NCBI RefSeq assembly: GCF_000761215.1
Contig: NZ_CP009438.1
Coordinates: 4,915,501-4,979,500 of the forward strand
DNA from: Streptomyces glaucescens
Lineage (GTDB): Bacteria; Actinomycetota; Actinomycetes; Streptomycetales; Streptomycetaceae
DNA: 64,000 bases
Direction of reading: 5' to 3'
The notes under the pieces are model-generated. The model made no database searches and had not been told where the DNA came from. It saw only the letters and a list, made by a program, of their open reading frames with translations. The translations under genes and the position numbers were made by a program. Shown in pieces: positions 44,261 to 52,374 of the stretch; position 1 is the stretch's first letter; each line of letters opens with the position of its first letter.

Positions 44261-44292
44261 GTGATCAGCTCATATACCGCCAAAAGTGATCA
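44261..44292. promoter_or_regulatory. Direct GTGATCA repeats in the sdh-lipoprotein divergent promoter region
   Basis: GTGATCA occurs at 44261-44267 and 44286-44292, 25 bp apart, in an AT-rich patch with CATATA between them, just before the ribosome-binding site of the lipoprotein gene at 44324. Each copy contains the palindrome TGATCA. Possibly an operator pair about two helical turns apart. Confidence 0.4.
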
Positions 44293-44323
44293 TAACGCCC
44301 GCGGCTTCCGGAGGTAACCAGAG

Positions 44324-46684
44324 ATGTCCCTCGACGGCGTCACACCGCGCTCGGTCATGCGCTCGGTCGCCTTCCTCACCGCGGGCGCCCTCGCGGTCCC
44401 CGCGCTCGCCGGCTGCGGCTCCGAGGACCCCGCGGGCAAGCCGCTGGCCGGGCAGGACATCGCCCCGGCCGCCCGGGCCCGGGTCGCCGACGGCGGCACC
44501 CTGCGCTGGGCCGTGGACGCCGTACCGGAGACCCTGAACACGTTCCAGGCCGACGCGGACGCCGCCACCACCCGCGTCGCCCAGGCGGTCCTGCCGTCGA
44601 TGTACCGGATGGACCACACCGGCCGCCCCGCGATCAACCCCGACTACCTGGAATCGGCCGAGATCGTCGACACCGAACCCCGCCAGGTCGTCCTCTACAA
44701 GCTCAACCAGCAGGCCGTCTGGAGCGACGGCCGGGAGATCGGCGCCGCCGACTTCGCCGCCCAGTGGCGGGCCCTGGCCGGCAAGGACAGCGCCTACTGG
44801 ACCGCCCGCAACGCCGGCTACGACCGGATCGAGCGGATCGAGCGCGGCGCCAACGACCTGGAGGTCCGGGTCACCTTCGCCCGGCCCTACGCGGACTGGC
44901 GCTCGCTGTTCTCGCCGCTGTACCCGAAGGAGGTCATGGGCACCCCGGACGCCTTCAACGAGGGCGCCCGCAGGAAGCTGAAGATCACCGCCGGGCCGTT
45001 CACCGTGCAGAAGGTCGACCGCAAGGACGACGAGATCACCCTCGCCCGCAACCCCCGCTGGTGGGGCGCCCCGGCCAAGCTGTCCCGGATCGTGCTCACC
45101 GCCGTGCCCCGCGAGGAGCGGGCCGCCGCGCTGGCCGCCGGGACGGTCGACCTCGCAGAGATCGACCCGGCCGCGGCCCGCCGGATCACCGCCGCCGCCG
45201 GGCCGGGAAGGGCATCGGCCTCCGCGGGCCGGAGCGCCTCGGCCGCGCCGTCCGGGGACACGTCCGCCTCGCCGGACGGAGACGCTTCCGGCTCCCCGGA
45301 CGCCTCCGCCTCGCCGGACCGGGACGGCTCCGCCTCGCCGGACCGCGGTGACGACGACAAGGCCCGCGCCGGTGAGAGCGGGCGCGCGGCGAAGCAGGCC
45401 CGCCGCGAGCCGAGGCTGAGCACCTACGAGGTCCGCAAGTCCCTGGAGCCCGCCTACACCCAGCTCGCGCTCAACGGTTCCGAAGGGCCCCTCGCCGACG
45501 AACGGGTCCGCCGCGCCGTCGCCCGCGCCCTCGACCGCGAGGCCCTGGCCGCGGCCGTCCTCGAGCCTCTGGGTCTGCCCGCGGTGCCCGTCGGCAGCCA
45601 CCTCGCCCTCGCCGGCCAGTTCGCCTACGCCGACAGCAGCGGCGCCCTCGGCGACCAGGACACCGCCGAGGCACAGGCCCTGCTCGCCGACGCCGGCTGG
45701 CTGCCCGGGGGATCGCTGAAGAAGACCGAGAAGGGCGAGAAGGCGGCCGGCGCGCGGGGCGAGAAGGCGAGCGGCTCGAAGCAGGACGGCAAGGACGAAA
45801 CGGAGGGCCGGCCGGAGGAGGACGACGGCGTCTACATCGTCGGCCAGGACGACAAGTCCGGGGACGCGGCCCGGCCCGGTCGCTCCGGAAGGGACGGCTC
45901 CTCCGGCAAGGAAGAGAAGGACGGCGGGGACGGCTCCTCCGGCAAGGGCGAGAAGGACGGCAAGGACGGCAAGGACGGCTCCTCCGGCGGGGAGGGGCAC
46001 GGCCCGCGCCACCTCGCCCAGGACGGGGCGCAGCACCTGAAGCGGGGCGGGGCGCCGGGTGCGTACGCCCCCAGGGGCACCGCCGCGCCGGCGGGCGCGA
46101 GGAACGGCGTACTGGCCAAGGACGGCAAGCCGCTCACCCTGCGCTTCGTGCTCCCCTCCGGTCCCGGCTCGGACAGCCTGCGCACGGTCGCGGAGCGCAT
46201 CCGCCGCATGCTGGACCGGATCGGCATCCGCACCGAGACCACCAAGGTCAGCGACGAGAGCTACTTCAGGGACCACATCGCGTCCGGGCAGTACGACCTC
46301 GCCCTGTACTCGTGGCCCGCCTCCGCCTTCCCCGCCACCGACGCCCGCCCGATCTACGCCAAGCCCGTCCCGGCCGCCGACGGCTCCCTCTCGGTCGAGC
46401 AGAACTGGACCAGGGTCGGCACCGACCAGGTCGACCAGCTCTTCGACCAGGCCATCGGCACCCTGGACGAGTCCGAGGCGCGCTCCCTGATCCGCAAGGC
46501 GGACGCCCGGATCTGGGCCGCCGCGGGGTCCATCCCCCTCTACCAGCGGCCCCAGCTCGTCGCGGCCCGCAAGAACCTGGTCAACGCCGGCGCCTTCGGC
46601 TTCGGCACCCCGGTGTACGAGGACATGGGCTTCCTGAAGAAGGGCGTGCGGGTGCCGCCGAGCCCGTCGGGCAGCGGGCGGTGA
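44324..46684 (+). CDS. Family-5 oligopeptide-binding lipoprotein with disordered insertions
   Basis: An extracytoplasmic solute-binding protein (SBP_bac_5) of 786 residues, about 200 longer than usual. The lipobox LAGC has its lipidated Cys31. The SBP_bac_5 fold is recognisable from GGTLRWAVDAVPETLN, WSDGREIGAADFAAQWRAL and NPRWWGAP to DLALYSWPASAFP and SLIRKADARIWAAAGSIPLY. Two low-complexity insertions interrupt it: an Ala/Ser/Asp/Pro stretch at about residues 291-362 and a Lys/Asp/Gly/Ser stretch at about 466-594. The start ATG has GGAGG 9 bases upstream. No permease or ATPase is adjacent, so it may serve the nearby bldK or another permease. Confidence 0.88.
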   Translation: MSLDGVTPRSVMRSVAFLTAGALAVPALAGCGSEDPAGKPLAGQDIAPAARARVADGGTLRWAVDAVPETLNTFQADADAATTRVAQAVLPSMYRMDHTGRPAINPDYLESAEIVDTEPRQVVLYKLNQQAVWSDGREIGAADFAAQWRALAGKDSAYWTARNAGYDRIERIERGANDLEVRVTFARPYADWRSLFSPLYPKEVMGTPDAFNEGARRKLKITAGPFTVQKVDRKDDEITLARNPRWWGAPAKLSRIVLTAVPREERAAALAAGTVDLAEIDPAAARRITAAAGPGRASASAGRSASAAPSGDTSASPDGDASGSPDASASPDRDGSASPDRGDDDKARAGESGRAAKQARREPRLSTYEVRKSLEPAYTQLALNGSEGPLADERVRRAVARALDREALAAAVLEPLGLPAVPVGSHLALAGQFAYADSSGALGDQDTAEAQALLADAGWLPGGSLKKTEKGEKAAGARGEKASGSKQDGKDETEGRPEEDDGVYIVGQDDKSGDAARPGRSGRDGSSGKEEKDGGDGSSGKGEKDGKDGKDGSSGGEGHGPRHLAQDGAQHLKRGGAPGAYAPRGTAAPAGARNGVLAKDGKPLTLRFVLPSGPGSDSLRTVAERIRRMLDRIGIRTETTKVSDESYFRDHIASGQYDLALYSWPASAFPATDARPIYAKPVPAADGSLSVEQNWTRVGTDQVDQLFDQAIGTLDESEARSLIRKADARIWAAAGSIPLYQRPQLVAARKNLVNAGAFGFGTPVYEDMGFLKKGVRVPPSPSGSGR
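45893..46000 (+). repeat. GACGGCTCCTCCGGC repeats within the lipoprotein gene
   Basis: The unit GGACGGCTCCTCCGGC recurs three times (near 45892, 45931 and 45973), with GACGGCAAG/GAGAAGGACGG units between. All are in frame and encode the DGSSGK-type tract of the second disordered insertion. Confidence 0.75.
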
Positions 46685-46820
46685 GGTACCCCTCAGCCGC
46701 CCGGCGAAGCCGCATTCCCGGCGCCCCCGTACCATGGGGGGTAGGCCGAGGCGTCAGCAGCCCGGCGGGCTAGCGCGAGCGACGCGCAGCCGATTCCACA
46801 CTCCGGGAGTACGCCGCACT

Positions 46821-48728
46821 ATGGCCACGCGCCACGACATCCGTAACGTCGCCATCGTCGCCCACGTCGACCACGGCAAGACCACCATCGTCGACGCCAT
46901 GCTCAAGCAGGCCGGCGCGTTCGCCGCCCACCAGCTCGACTCGGTCGACGACCGCATGATGGACTCGAACGACCTGGAGCGTGAGAAGGGCATCACGATC
47001 CTCGCCAAGAACACGGCGGTGAAGTACCACCCCAAGGACGGCGGGGACCCGATCACCATCAACATCATCGACACCCCGGGCCACGCCGACTTCGGTGGCG
47101 AGGTCGAGCGCGGTCTGTCGATGGTCGACGGTGTCGTGCTGCTCGTGGACGCCTCGGAGGGTCCGCTGCCGCAGACCCGCTTCGTGCTGCGCAAGGCGCT
47201 CCAGCAGCGGCTGCCCGTCATCCTCTGCATCAACAAGACGGACCGCCCCGACTCCCGGATCGACGAGGTCGTCAACGAGACGTACGACCTGTTCCTGGAC
47301 CTGGACGCCGACGAGGACCAGATCGAGTTCCCGATCGTCTACGCCTGCGGCCGGGACGGCGTCGCCTCCCTCACCAAGCCGGCGGACGGCACGGTGCCGG
47401 CCGACTCCACCAGCCTGGAGCCGTTCTTCTCCACGATCCTGGAGCACATCCCGGCCCCGGTCTACGACGAGGCCGCCCCGCTCCAGGCGCACGTCACCAA
47501 CCTGGACGCCGACAACTTCCTCGGCCGTATCGCGCTGCTGCGCGTCCAGCAGGGCGAGCTGAAGAAGGGCCAGACGGTCGCGTGGATGAAGCGCGACGGG
47601 TCCGTGCAGAACGTGCGCATCTCCGAGCTGATGATGACCGAGGCGCTCACCCGCAAGCCCGCCGAGAAGGCCGGCCCGGGTGACATCTGCGCGGTCGCCG
47701 GCATCCCGGAGATCATGATCGGTGAGACCCTGGCCGACCCGGAGAACCCGGTCGCGCTCCCGCTGATCACGGTCGACGAGCCGGCGATCTCCATGGTCAT
47801 CGGCACGAACACCTCGCCGCTGGTCGGCCGGGGCGCCACCGGCAAGGGAGCGGACAACAAGGCGGCCGTGAAGGACCGCAAGGTCACCGCCCGCCAGGTG
47901 AAGGACCGCCTGGACCGCGAGCTGATCGGCAACGTCTCGCTGCGCGTCCTGGAGACCGAGCGCCCGGACGCCTGGGAGGTGCAGGGCCGCGGTGAGCTGG
48001 CGCTGGCCATCCTGGTCGAGACCATGCGCCGGGAGGGCTACGAGCTGACCGTCGGCAAGCCCCAGGTGGTCACCAAGGAGGTCGACGGCAAGGTCTACGA
48101 GCCGGTCGAGCGCATGACCATCGACGTGCCCGAGGAGCACATGGGCGCCGTCACCCAGCTGATGGGTGTCCGCAAGGGCCGGATGGACAACATGTCCAAC
48201 CACGGCTCGGGCTGGGTCCGCATGGAGTTCGTGGTGCCGTCCCGCGGTCTGATCGGCTTCCGCACCGAGTTCCTGACCCAGACCCGCGGCACCGGCATCG
48301 CCCACTCCATCCACGAGGGCCACGAGCCGTGGTTCGGCACGCTGCAGACCCGTAACAACGGCTCCCTGGTGGCCGACCGCGCCGGTGCCGTCACCGCGTT
48401 CGCGATGACGAACCTGCAGGAGCGCGGCGTGCTCTTCGTGGAGCCGGGCACCGAGGTGTACGAGGGCATGATCGTCGGCGAGAACTCCCGCTCCGACGAC
48501 ATGGACGTCAACATCACCAAGGAGAAGAAGCTCACCAACATGCGGTCGTCCACGGCCGATGTGACCGAGTCGATCGTTCCGCCGCGCAAGCTGTCGCTGG
48601 AGCAGTCGCTGGAGTTCTGCCGTGACGACGAGTGCGTCGAGGTGACTCCGGAGGCCGTTCGCATCCGCAAGGTCAACCTCGACCAGCGGGAGCGGGCCCG
48701 CGCCGCGAGCCGCGCCAAGCACGGCTGA
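46821..48728 (+). CDS. typA: TypA/BipA translational GTPase
   Basis: Ribosome-binding GTPase of the EF-G/LepA family, involved in ribosome assembly and stress responses. Over 635 residues: P-loop AHVDHGKTT, switch region EREKGITILAKN, DTPGHADFGGEV and NKTDRPD, then the beta-barrel and the TypA-specific C-terminal domain (GRGELALAILVETMRREGYEL, GSGWVRMEFVVPSRGLIGFR, ENSRSDDMDVN). The sequence is full length. The ATG at 46821 has GGGAG 11 bases upstream. A strong intrinsic terminator follows, separating it from bldK, its usual right-hand neighbour in streptomycetes. Confidence 0.96.
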   Translation: MATRHDIRNVAIVAHVDHGKTTIVDAMLKQAGAFAAHQLDSVDDRMMDSNDLEREKGITILAKNTAVKYHPKDGGDPITINIIDTPGHADFGGEVERGLSMVDGVVLLVDASEGPLPQTRFVLRKALQQRLPVILCINKTDRPDSRIDEVVNETYDLFLDLDADEDQIEFPIVYACGRDGVASLTKPADGTVPADSTSLEPFFSTILEHIPAPVYDEAAPLQAHVTNLDADNFLGRIALLRVQQGELKKGQTVAWMKRDGSVQNVRISELMMTEALTRKPAEKAGPGDICAVAGIPEIMIGETLADPENPVALPLITVDEPAISMVIGTNTSPLVGRGATGKGADNKAAVKDRKVTARQVKDRLDRELIGNVSLRVLETERPDAWEVQGRGELALAILVETMRREGYELTVGKPQVVTKEVDGKVYEPVERMTIDVPEEHMGAVTQLMGVRKGRMDNMSNHGSGWVRMEFVVPSRGLIGFRTEFLTQTRGTGIAHSIHEGHEPWFGTLQTRNNGSLVADRAGAVTAFAMTNLQERGVLFVEPGTEVYEGMIVGENSRSDDMDVNITKEKKLTNMRSSTADVTESIVPPRKLSLEQSLEFCRDDECVEVTPEAVRIRKVNLDQRERARAASRAKHG

Positions 48729-48740
48729 GTCCGAACCCCG

Positions 48741-48782
48741 AAGGCCCGGGCGTCCCCATCATGGGGGCGCCCGGGCCTTTTT
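48741..48782 (+). terminator. Intrinsic terminator of typA
   Basis: AAGGCCCGGGCG (48741-48752) pairs with CGCCCGGGCCTT (48768-48779) with inner CCCC/GGGG pairing, followed by a TTTTT run, about 12 bp after the typA stop. This is the most canonical rho-independent terminator in the window. Confidence 0.92.
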
Positions 48783-49134
48783 CAACCCATTTTTTCGCGC
48801 CGCCGGACCCGCCGCTGTCCGAAAGGCGGAGATCGCCGCCCGATAGCCATGTAACACGTCCGTTTCGCGCCCTTCTTCGCCCGAACAGTTTGTCCAGATT
48901 TTGGAAGATCTTCGCTTGAGCTGTGACTGAATTGAGATTTAAGAACGGTGGTCGGTAGTTGGCTCATGGCAGATAGTTAGCCGCGTAGCGCTCGGGTCAA
49001 TGGGTCTCGCGCTGTGGGGACAGCGCCCGACTCACGAGCACCAGGGGGTGTCTGACCCTCCGTCAGGGGTGTCGGAGGTTCGGACGAGCGCCCCCTCCTG
49101 TTGGTGAACACGTGGAGTCATGAGGAGGAGTCCC

Positions 49135-49218
49135 ATGCGCGGTGTCACAAGCGCGAGGTGGGCCACGCCGTCGTCGGCCGCCGTACACAGTCCCTCGCCC
49201 TGCGCCGATCCGCACTGA
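49135..49218 (+). pseudogene. 27-codon ORF resembling a truncated oligopeptide-binding-protein start, or a leader peptide
   Basis: ATG at 49135 follows AGGAGG. The frame reads MRGVTSARWATPSSAAV and ends at 49218. Its first ten residues (MRGVTSARWA) closely match the start of the binding-protein gene at 62892 (MRGATHAKWA), and most codons match or differ at one base. After that the hydrophobic signal sequence is lost. Either a full binding-protein gene once stood upstream of bldKA and was deleted, or the short peptide has been kept as a leader ORF in the bldK leader RNA. Confidence 0.5.
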
Positions 49219-49239
49219 GCCCCGGCCCGGGGGCCGCCG

Positions 49240-49263
49240 CTGACGCGCGGCTACGCGCGTCAG
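49240..49263 (+). promoter_or_regulatory. 9-bp perfect hairpin in the bldK leader
   Basis: CTGACGCGC (49240-49248) and GCGCGTCAG (49255-49263) flank a 6-base GGCTAC loop, 22 bp after the stop of the 27-codon ORF and 118 bp before bldKA. The position would allow attenuation coupled to translation of the short ORF. Confidence 0.55.
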
Positions 49264-49381
49264 GCTGCGCGTTCTCCCCCCGGTTCAGGGCGCCCTGACG
49301 CCTCTTCATGCACCGGACCGCGCTCGCACATCCCCGCGAGCCGGCGGTTCGGCACACCCACACCTGTGAAATGGGCGAACT

Positions 49382-50419
49382 GTGACAAGTCCTATCGACC
49401 TTGAGGGCGGCGGAACAGCGGCCGTCACCGACGGCGGCCCCGGAGCGGAGCGGAAGAAGCCCGAGGACCCGGGGCTCGTCGGCCGCTCCCCGGGCCAGTT
49501 GATGTGGCTGCGCTTCCGGCGCGACCGCACCGGAGTGATCGCCGCCTGCGTCGTCGGGTTCTACTTCCTGATCGCCCTGCTCGCACCGGTGATCGCGAAG
49601 TGGTACGGCAAGAACCCGTACACCGTCTACGCCGACGAGCGGCCCGAACTGTTCGACAGCGCGGGCGTGCCGGTGGAGCCGAACGGCGGCATCAGCGCCG
49701 AGTTCTGGTTCGGCCTCGAACCCGGCAACGGCTACGACGTCTTCACCAAGCTCCTCTACGGCATCCGCACCTCGCTGATGATCTCCGTCGCGGTGACGGT
49801 CACCGTGGTGCTGACCGGCATCCTGCTCGGCGTCACCGCCGGCTACCTGGGCGGGAAGGCCGACTACTGGATCAGCCGGGTCATCGACTTCCTGCTCGCC
49901 TTCCCGGCCCAGCTCTTCTTCATCGCCAGCATGCCGGTGGTGGTCGCGCTCTTCGTCCACCCGCGGGACGAGACCCCGACCTACGTACGGGTACTGGCCC
50001 TGATCATCGTCCAGTGGTTCCTGGGCTGGATGAGCCTCGCCCGCATCCTCAGGGGCACCACACTCGCCCTGCGGGAACGGGAGTTCATCGAGGCGGCGAA
50101 GGTCAGCGGGGCCCCGCCGTGGCGGATCATCCGCAAGGAGATCCTGCCGAACGTGGTCACCCCGCTGCTCGTGCAGTCCACGTATCTGCTGCCCAACTTC
50201 GTGACCGCCGAGGCCGGTCTGTCCTTCCTCGGCGTGGGCATCGTCGAACCGACGCCGGACTGGGGGCAGATGTTCTCCAAGGCGTCCACCGAACTCGTGA
50301 TGCAGAACGACATCACCTACATGTTCTTCCCCGGCGTCTCGATGATCATCTTCATCGTGGCTTTCAACCTGCTCGGGGACTCGGTCAGGGACGCCTTCGA
50401 TCCCAAGACAGCGCGCTGA
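49382..50419 (+). CDS. bldKA: BldKA: oligopeptide ABC transporter permease (DppC/OppC type)
   Basis: A 345-residue inner-membrane permease of the BldK oligopeptide importer, needed in S. coelicolor for aerial mycelium formation on rich medium. A hydrophilic N-terminus of about 45 residues precedes a first helix (RTGVIAACVVGFYFLIALLA), a periplasmic loop with GISAEFWFGLEPGNGYDVFT, and five more helices. The EAA loop REREFIEAAKVSGAPPWRII contacts the ATPases. The GTG at 49382 (VTSPIDLEGGG) has only a weak upstream GGGCG, so initiation may be low or depend on the leader. First gene of bldKA-E, placed after typA as in S. coelicolor. Confidence 0.85.
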   Translation: MTSPIDLEGGGTAAVTDGGPGAERKKPEDPGLVGRSPGQLMWLRFRRDRTGVIAACVVGFYFLIALLAPVIAKWYGKNPYTVYADERPELFDSAGVPVEPNGGISAEFWFGLEPGNGYDVFTKLLYGIRTSLMISVAVTVTVVLTGILLGVTAGYLGGKADYWISRVIDFLLAFPAQLFFIASMPVVVALFVHPRDETPTYVRVLALIIVQWFLGWMSLARILRGTTLALREREFIEAAKVSGAPPWRIIRKEILPNVVTPLLVQSTYLLPNFVTAEAGLSFLGVGIVEPTPDWGQMFSKASTELVMQNDITYMFFPGVSMIIFIVAFNLLGDSVRDAFDPKTAR

Positions 50420-50463
50420 CCATTCCGTGTGCGACTGGTGCAACACAGATGGGTGGAATCTGA

Positions 50464-52281
50464 GTGATGAGTAGGGGCGGACGCCACATATACGCCGCAG
50501 TCTCAGTGCTCGCGGCCGGAGCTCTCGTGCTCACCGGTTGCAGCGAGGGCGGCAGCAAGGCCGGGAACGACAAGAACGACAAGGAACAGCAGGAGAACGC
50601 CGCGCGGCAGCAGAGTTCCATCCCGTTCGGTGACGCCAAGGACTCCCAGGGCCCCGCGCCCGAGGTGCCCGGTGCGAAGAGCGGCGGCGCCATCTCGGTG
50701 CTCGCCCGCGACAGTTACGCCCACCTCGACCCGGGCCAGATCTACGTCCAGGACGAGATGGCGGTCTCCCAGCTGATCCACAGGGGTCTGACCGGATACA
50801 AGGCCACCAGCGACGACGGCAGGAAGCACGAGGTCGTCGGCGACCTCGCCACCGACCCGGGGACCACCACGGACGGCGGCAAGACCTGGAAGTTCACGCT
50901 GAAGGACGGCATCAAGTGGGAGGACGGCTCCCCGATCACGTCCAAGGACGTCCGGCACAGCGTGGAGCGCCTGTTCGCGCCGTTCATCAACCAGGGCCCG
51001 CCGTACCTCCAGCAGTGGCTGGCCGACACCCCGGGCGCCGACTACCGCAAGCTCCTGCCGGACGGCCCCTACAAGGGCAAGCACCTCCCGGACACCCTGC
51101 TCGAGACCCCGGACGACAAGACGGTCGTCTTCAAGTTCAAGACGGCCCGCCCCGACCTGCCGTACGCGCTGGCCATGGCCGGTTACGCCATCGTCTCCCA
51201 GAAGGGTGACACCAAGACCAAGTACGACAGGGACCCGGTGGCGGCCGGACCGTACAAGATCCAGGAGTTCAAGTCCGGCAAGTCGATGACCCTGGTGCGC
51301 AACGAGAACTGGGACCCGAAGACGGACCCGCTGCGCCACCAGTACGCCGACCGGTTCGACATCTCCTTCAACCACCAGTACGAGCAGTCCACCAAGGCGC
51401 TGCTCGCCGACAACGGCAAGGACAAGACCGCCGTCAGCTTCAGCAACAGCGTCGACGCGGGCAACCTCTCCAAGGTCCTGAACGACCCGAAGCTGAAGAA
51501 CCGCACGGTCACCGGCTACCAGCCGTACGTCGGCCAGATGAACATCAACCTCAGCCACCCGGAGCTGAAGGACATCAAGATCCGCCAGGCCATCGCGCAC
51601 GCCCTGCCGGTCACGCCGTTCGTCCGCGCCTACGGCGGCACCGACGCGATGGAGGTCGCCGGCGGCATCCTCTCCCCGACCGTCAGCGGCTACGACCCCG
51701 CCTTCGACCCGTGGGGCAAGAAGAAGAAGCCCGCCGGTGACCCGGCGAAGGCGAAGAAGCTGCTGGAGGAGGCCGGCAAGGTCGGCATGAAGCTGACCTT
51801 CGGCTACATCAACACCCCCGAGGGCCAGCAGTACTCCACCGCCATGGCGGCGGGCCTGGAGAAGGCCGGCTTCGACGTCCAGCGCCAGGAGATCCCGGCC
51901 GAGACCTTCTACGACCAGGTCAGCCAGCTCGACAACAACTACGACATCTTCCACACCGCGTGGGGTGCCGACTGGCCGTCCGCCTCGACCGTGATCCCGC
52001 CGCTCTACGACGGCCGCGCGATCGCCGAGGGCGCGCAGAACTACTCGCAGGTCAACGACCCGAAGATCAACAGCGAGATCGACCGGATCAGCAAGATCAC
52101 CGACCCGGCGAAGGCCGCGGCCGAGTGGGGCAAGCTCAACGAGTACATCGTCAAGGACGTCGTCAACGTCGTCCCGACCGGCTACTACAAGCAGGTCCAG
52201 ATCGCCGGCTCCAGGATCGGCGGTCTCGTCTACGACGACGTGATCAGCGGCGTCGACCCGCGCCGCCTGTACGTCAAGTAA
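50464..52281 (+). CDS. bldKB: BldKB: oligopeptide-binding lipoprotein of BldK
   Basis: A 605-residue solute-binding lipoprotein (SBP_bac_5) that captures extracellular peptides for the BldK permease. A Sec signal ends in the lipobox LTGC with Cys26. A Lys/Asn/Glu-rich linker follows, then GGAISVLARDSYAHLDPGQI, FTLKDGIKWEDGSPITSKDV, VRNENWDPKTDPLR and NYDIFHTAWGADWPSAST. A GTG at 50464 and an ATG at 50467 are adjacent; the GTG has the better-spaced GGTGG upstream. The stop is followed by a strong hairpin before bldKC, likely to keep binding-protein mRNA in excess. Confidence 0.87.
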   Translation: MMSRGGRHIYAAVSVLAAGALVLTGCSEGGSKAGNDKNDKEQQENAARQQSSIPFGDAKDSQGPAPEVPGAKSGGAISVLARDSYAHLDPGQIYVQDEMAVSQLIHRGLTGYKATSDDGRKHEVVGDLATDPGTTTDGGKTWKFTLKDGIKWEDGSPITSKDVRHSVERLFAPFINQGPPYLQQWLADTPGADYRKLLPDGPYKGKHLPDTLLETPDDKTVVFKFKTARPDLPYALAMAGYAIVSQKGDTKTKYDRDPVAAGPYKIQEFKSGKSMTLVRNENWDPKTDPLRHQYADRFDISFNHQYEQSTKALLADNGKDKTAVSFSNSVDAGNLSKVLNDPKLKNRTVTGYQPYVGQMNINLSHPELKDIKIRQAIAHALPVTPFVRAYGGTDAMEVAGGILSPTVSGYDPAFDPWGKKKKPAGDPAKAKKLLEEAGKVGMKLTFGYINTPEGQQYSTAMAAGLEKAGFDVQRQEIPAETFYDQVSQLDNNYDIFHTAWGADWPSASTVIPPLYDGRAIAEGAQNYSQVNDPKINSEIDRISKITDPAKAAAEWGKLNEYIVKDVVNVVPTGYYKQVQIAGSRIGGLVYDDVISGVDPRRLYVK

Positions 52282-52298
52282 CCCACGCCCGACCGGTA

Positions 52299-52337
52299 CC
52301 CGGTGCCCCCGTCCGCGACCCGGCGGCGGGCACCGGG
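52299..52337 (+). terminator. Hairpin between bldKB and bldKC (partial terminator or mRNA stabiliser)
   Basis: CCCGGTGCCC (52299-52308) pairs with GGGCACCGGG (52328-52337), a perfect 10-bp stem with a 19-base loop, 18 bp after the bldKB stop, in the only sizeable gap (93 bp) of the operon. Confidence 0.7.
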
Positions 52338-52374
52338 CGCCCCGGCCCGCTGACGTCTGAGAGCTGCCCCTGCC

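Larger units (their letters stand above)
48783..49381 (+). promoter_or_regulatory. Long, structured leader and promoter region of bldK
   Basis: About 600 bp without a normal gene. The first part (48783-48970) is unusually AT-rich for this genome, with a candidate promoter TTGAGA-18 bp-TAGTTG around 48930. It is followed by three simple hairpins: GCGCTGT/ACAGCGC (49009-49026), CTGAC/GTCAG (49052-49066) and CTGACGCGC/GCGCGTCAG (49240-49263). A 27-codon ORF with a strong ribosome-binding site (49135-49218) lies between the second and third. CCGCGTAG (48981-48988) also occurs, inverted, twice in the divergent region at 62.4-62.6 kb. I found no clear AdpA consensus site. Confidence 0.6.

Noticed and set aside
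48900..49000. AdpA-binding site in the bldK promoter region
   Set aside because: TGGC-containing stretches such as TGGCTCATGG and TGGCAGATAG do not fit the TGGCSNGWWY consensus.
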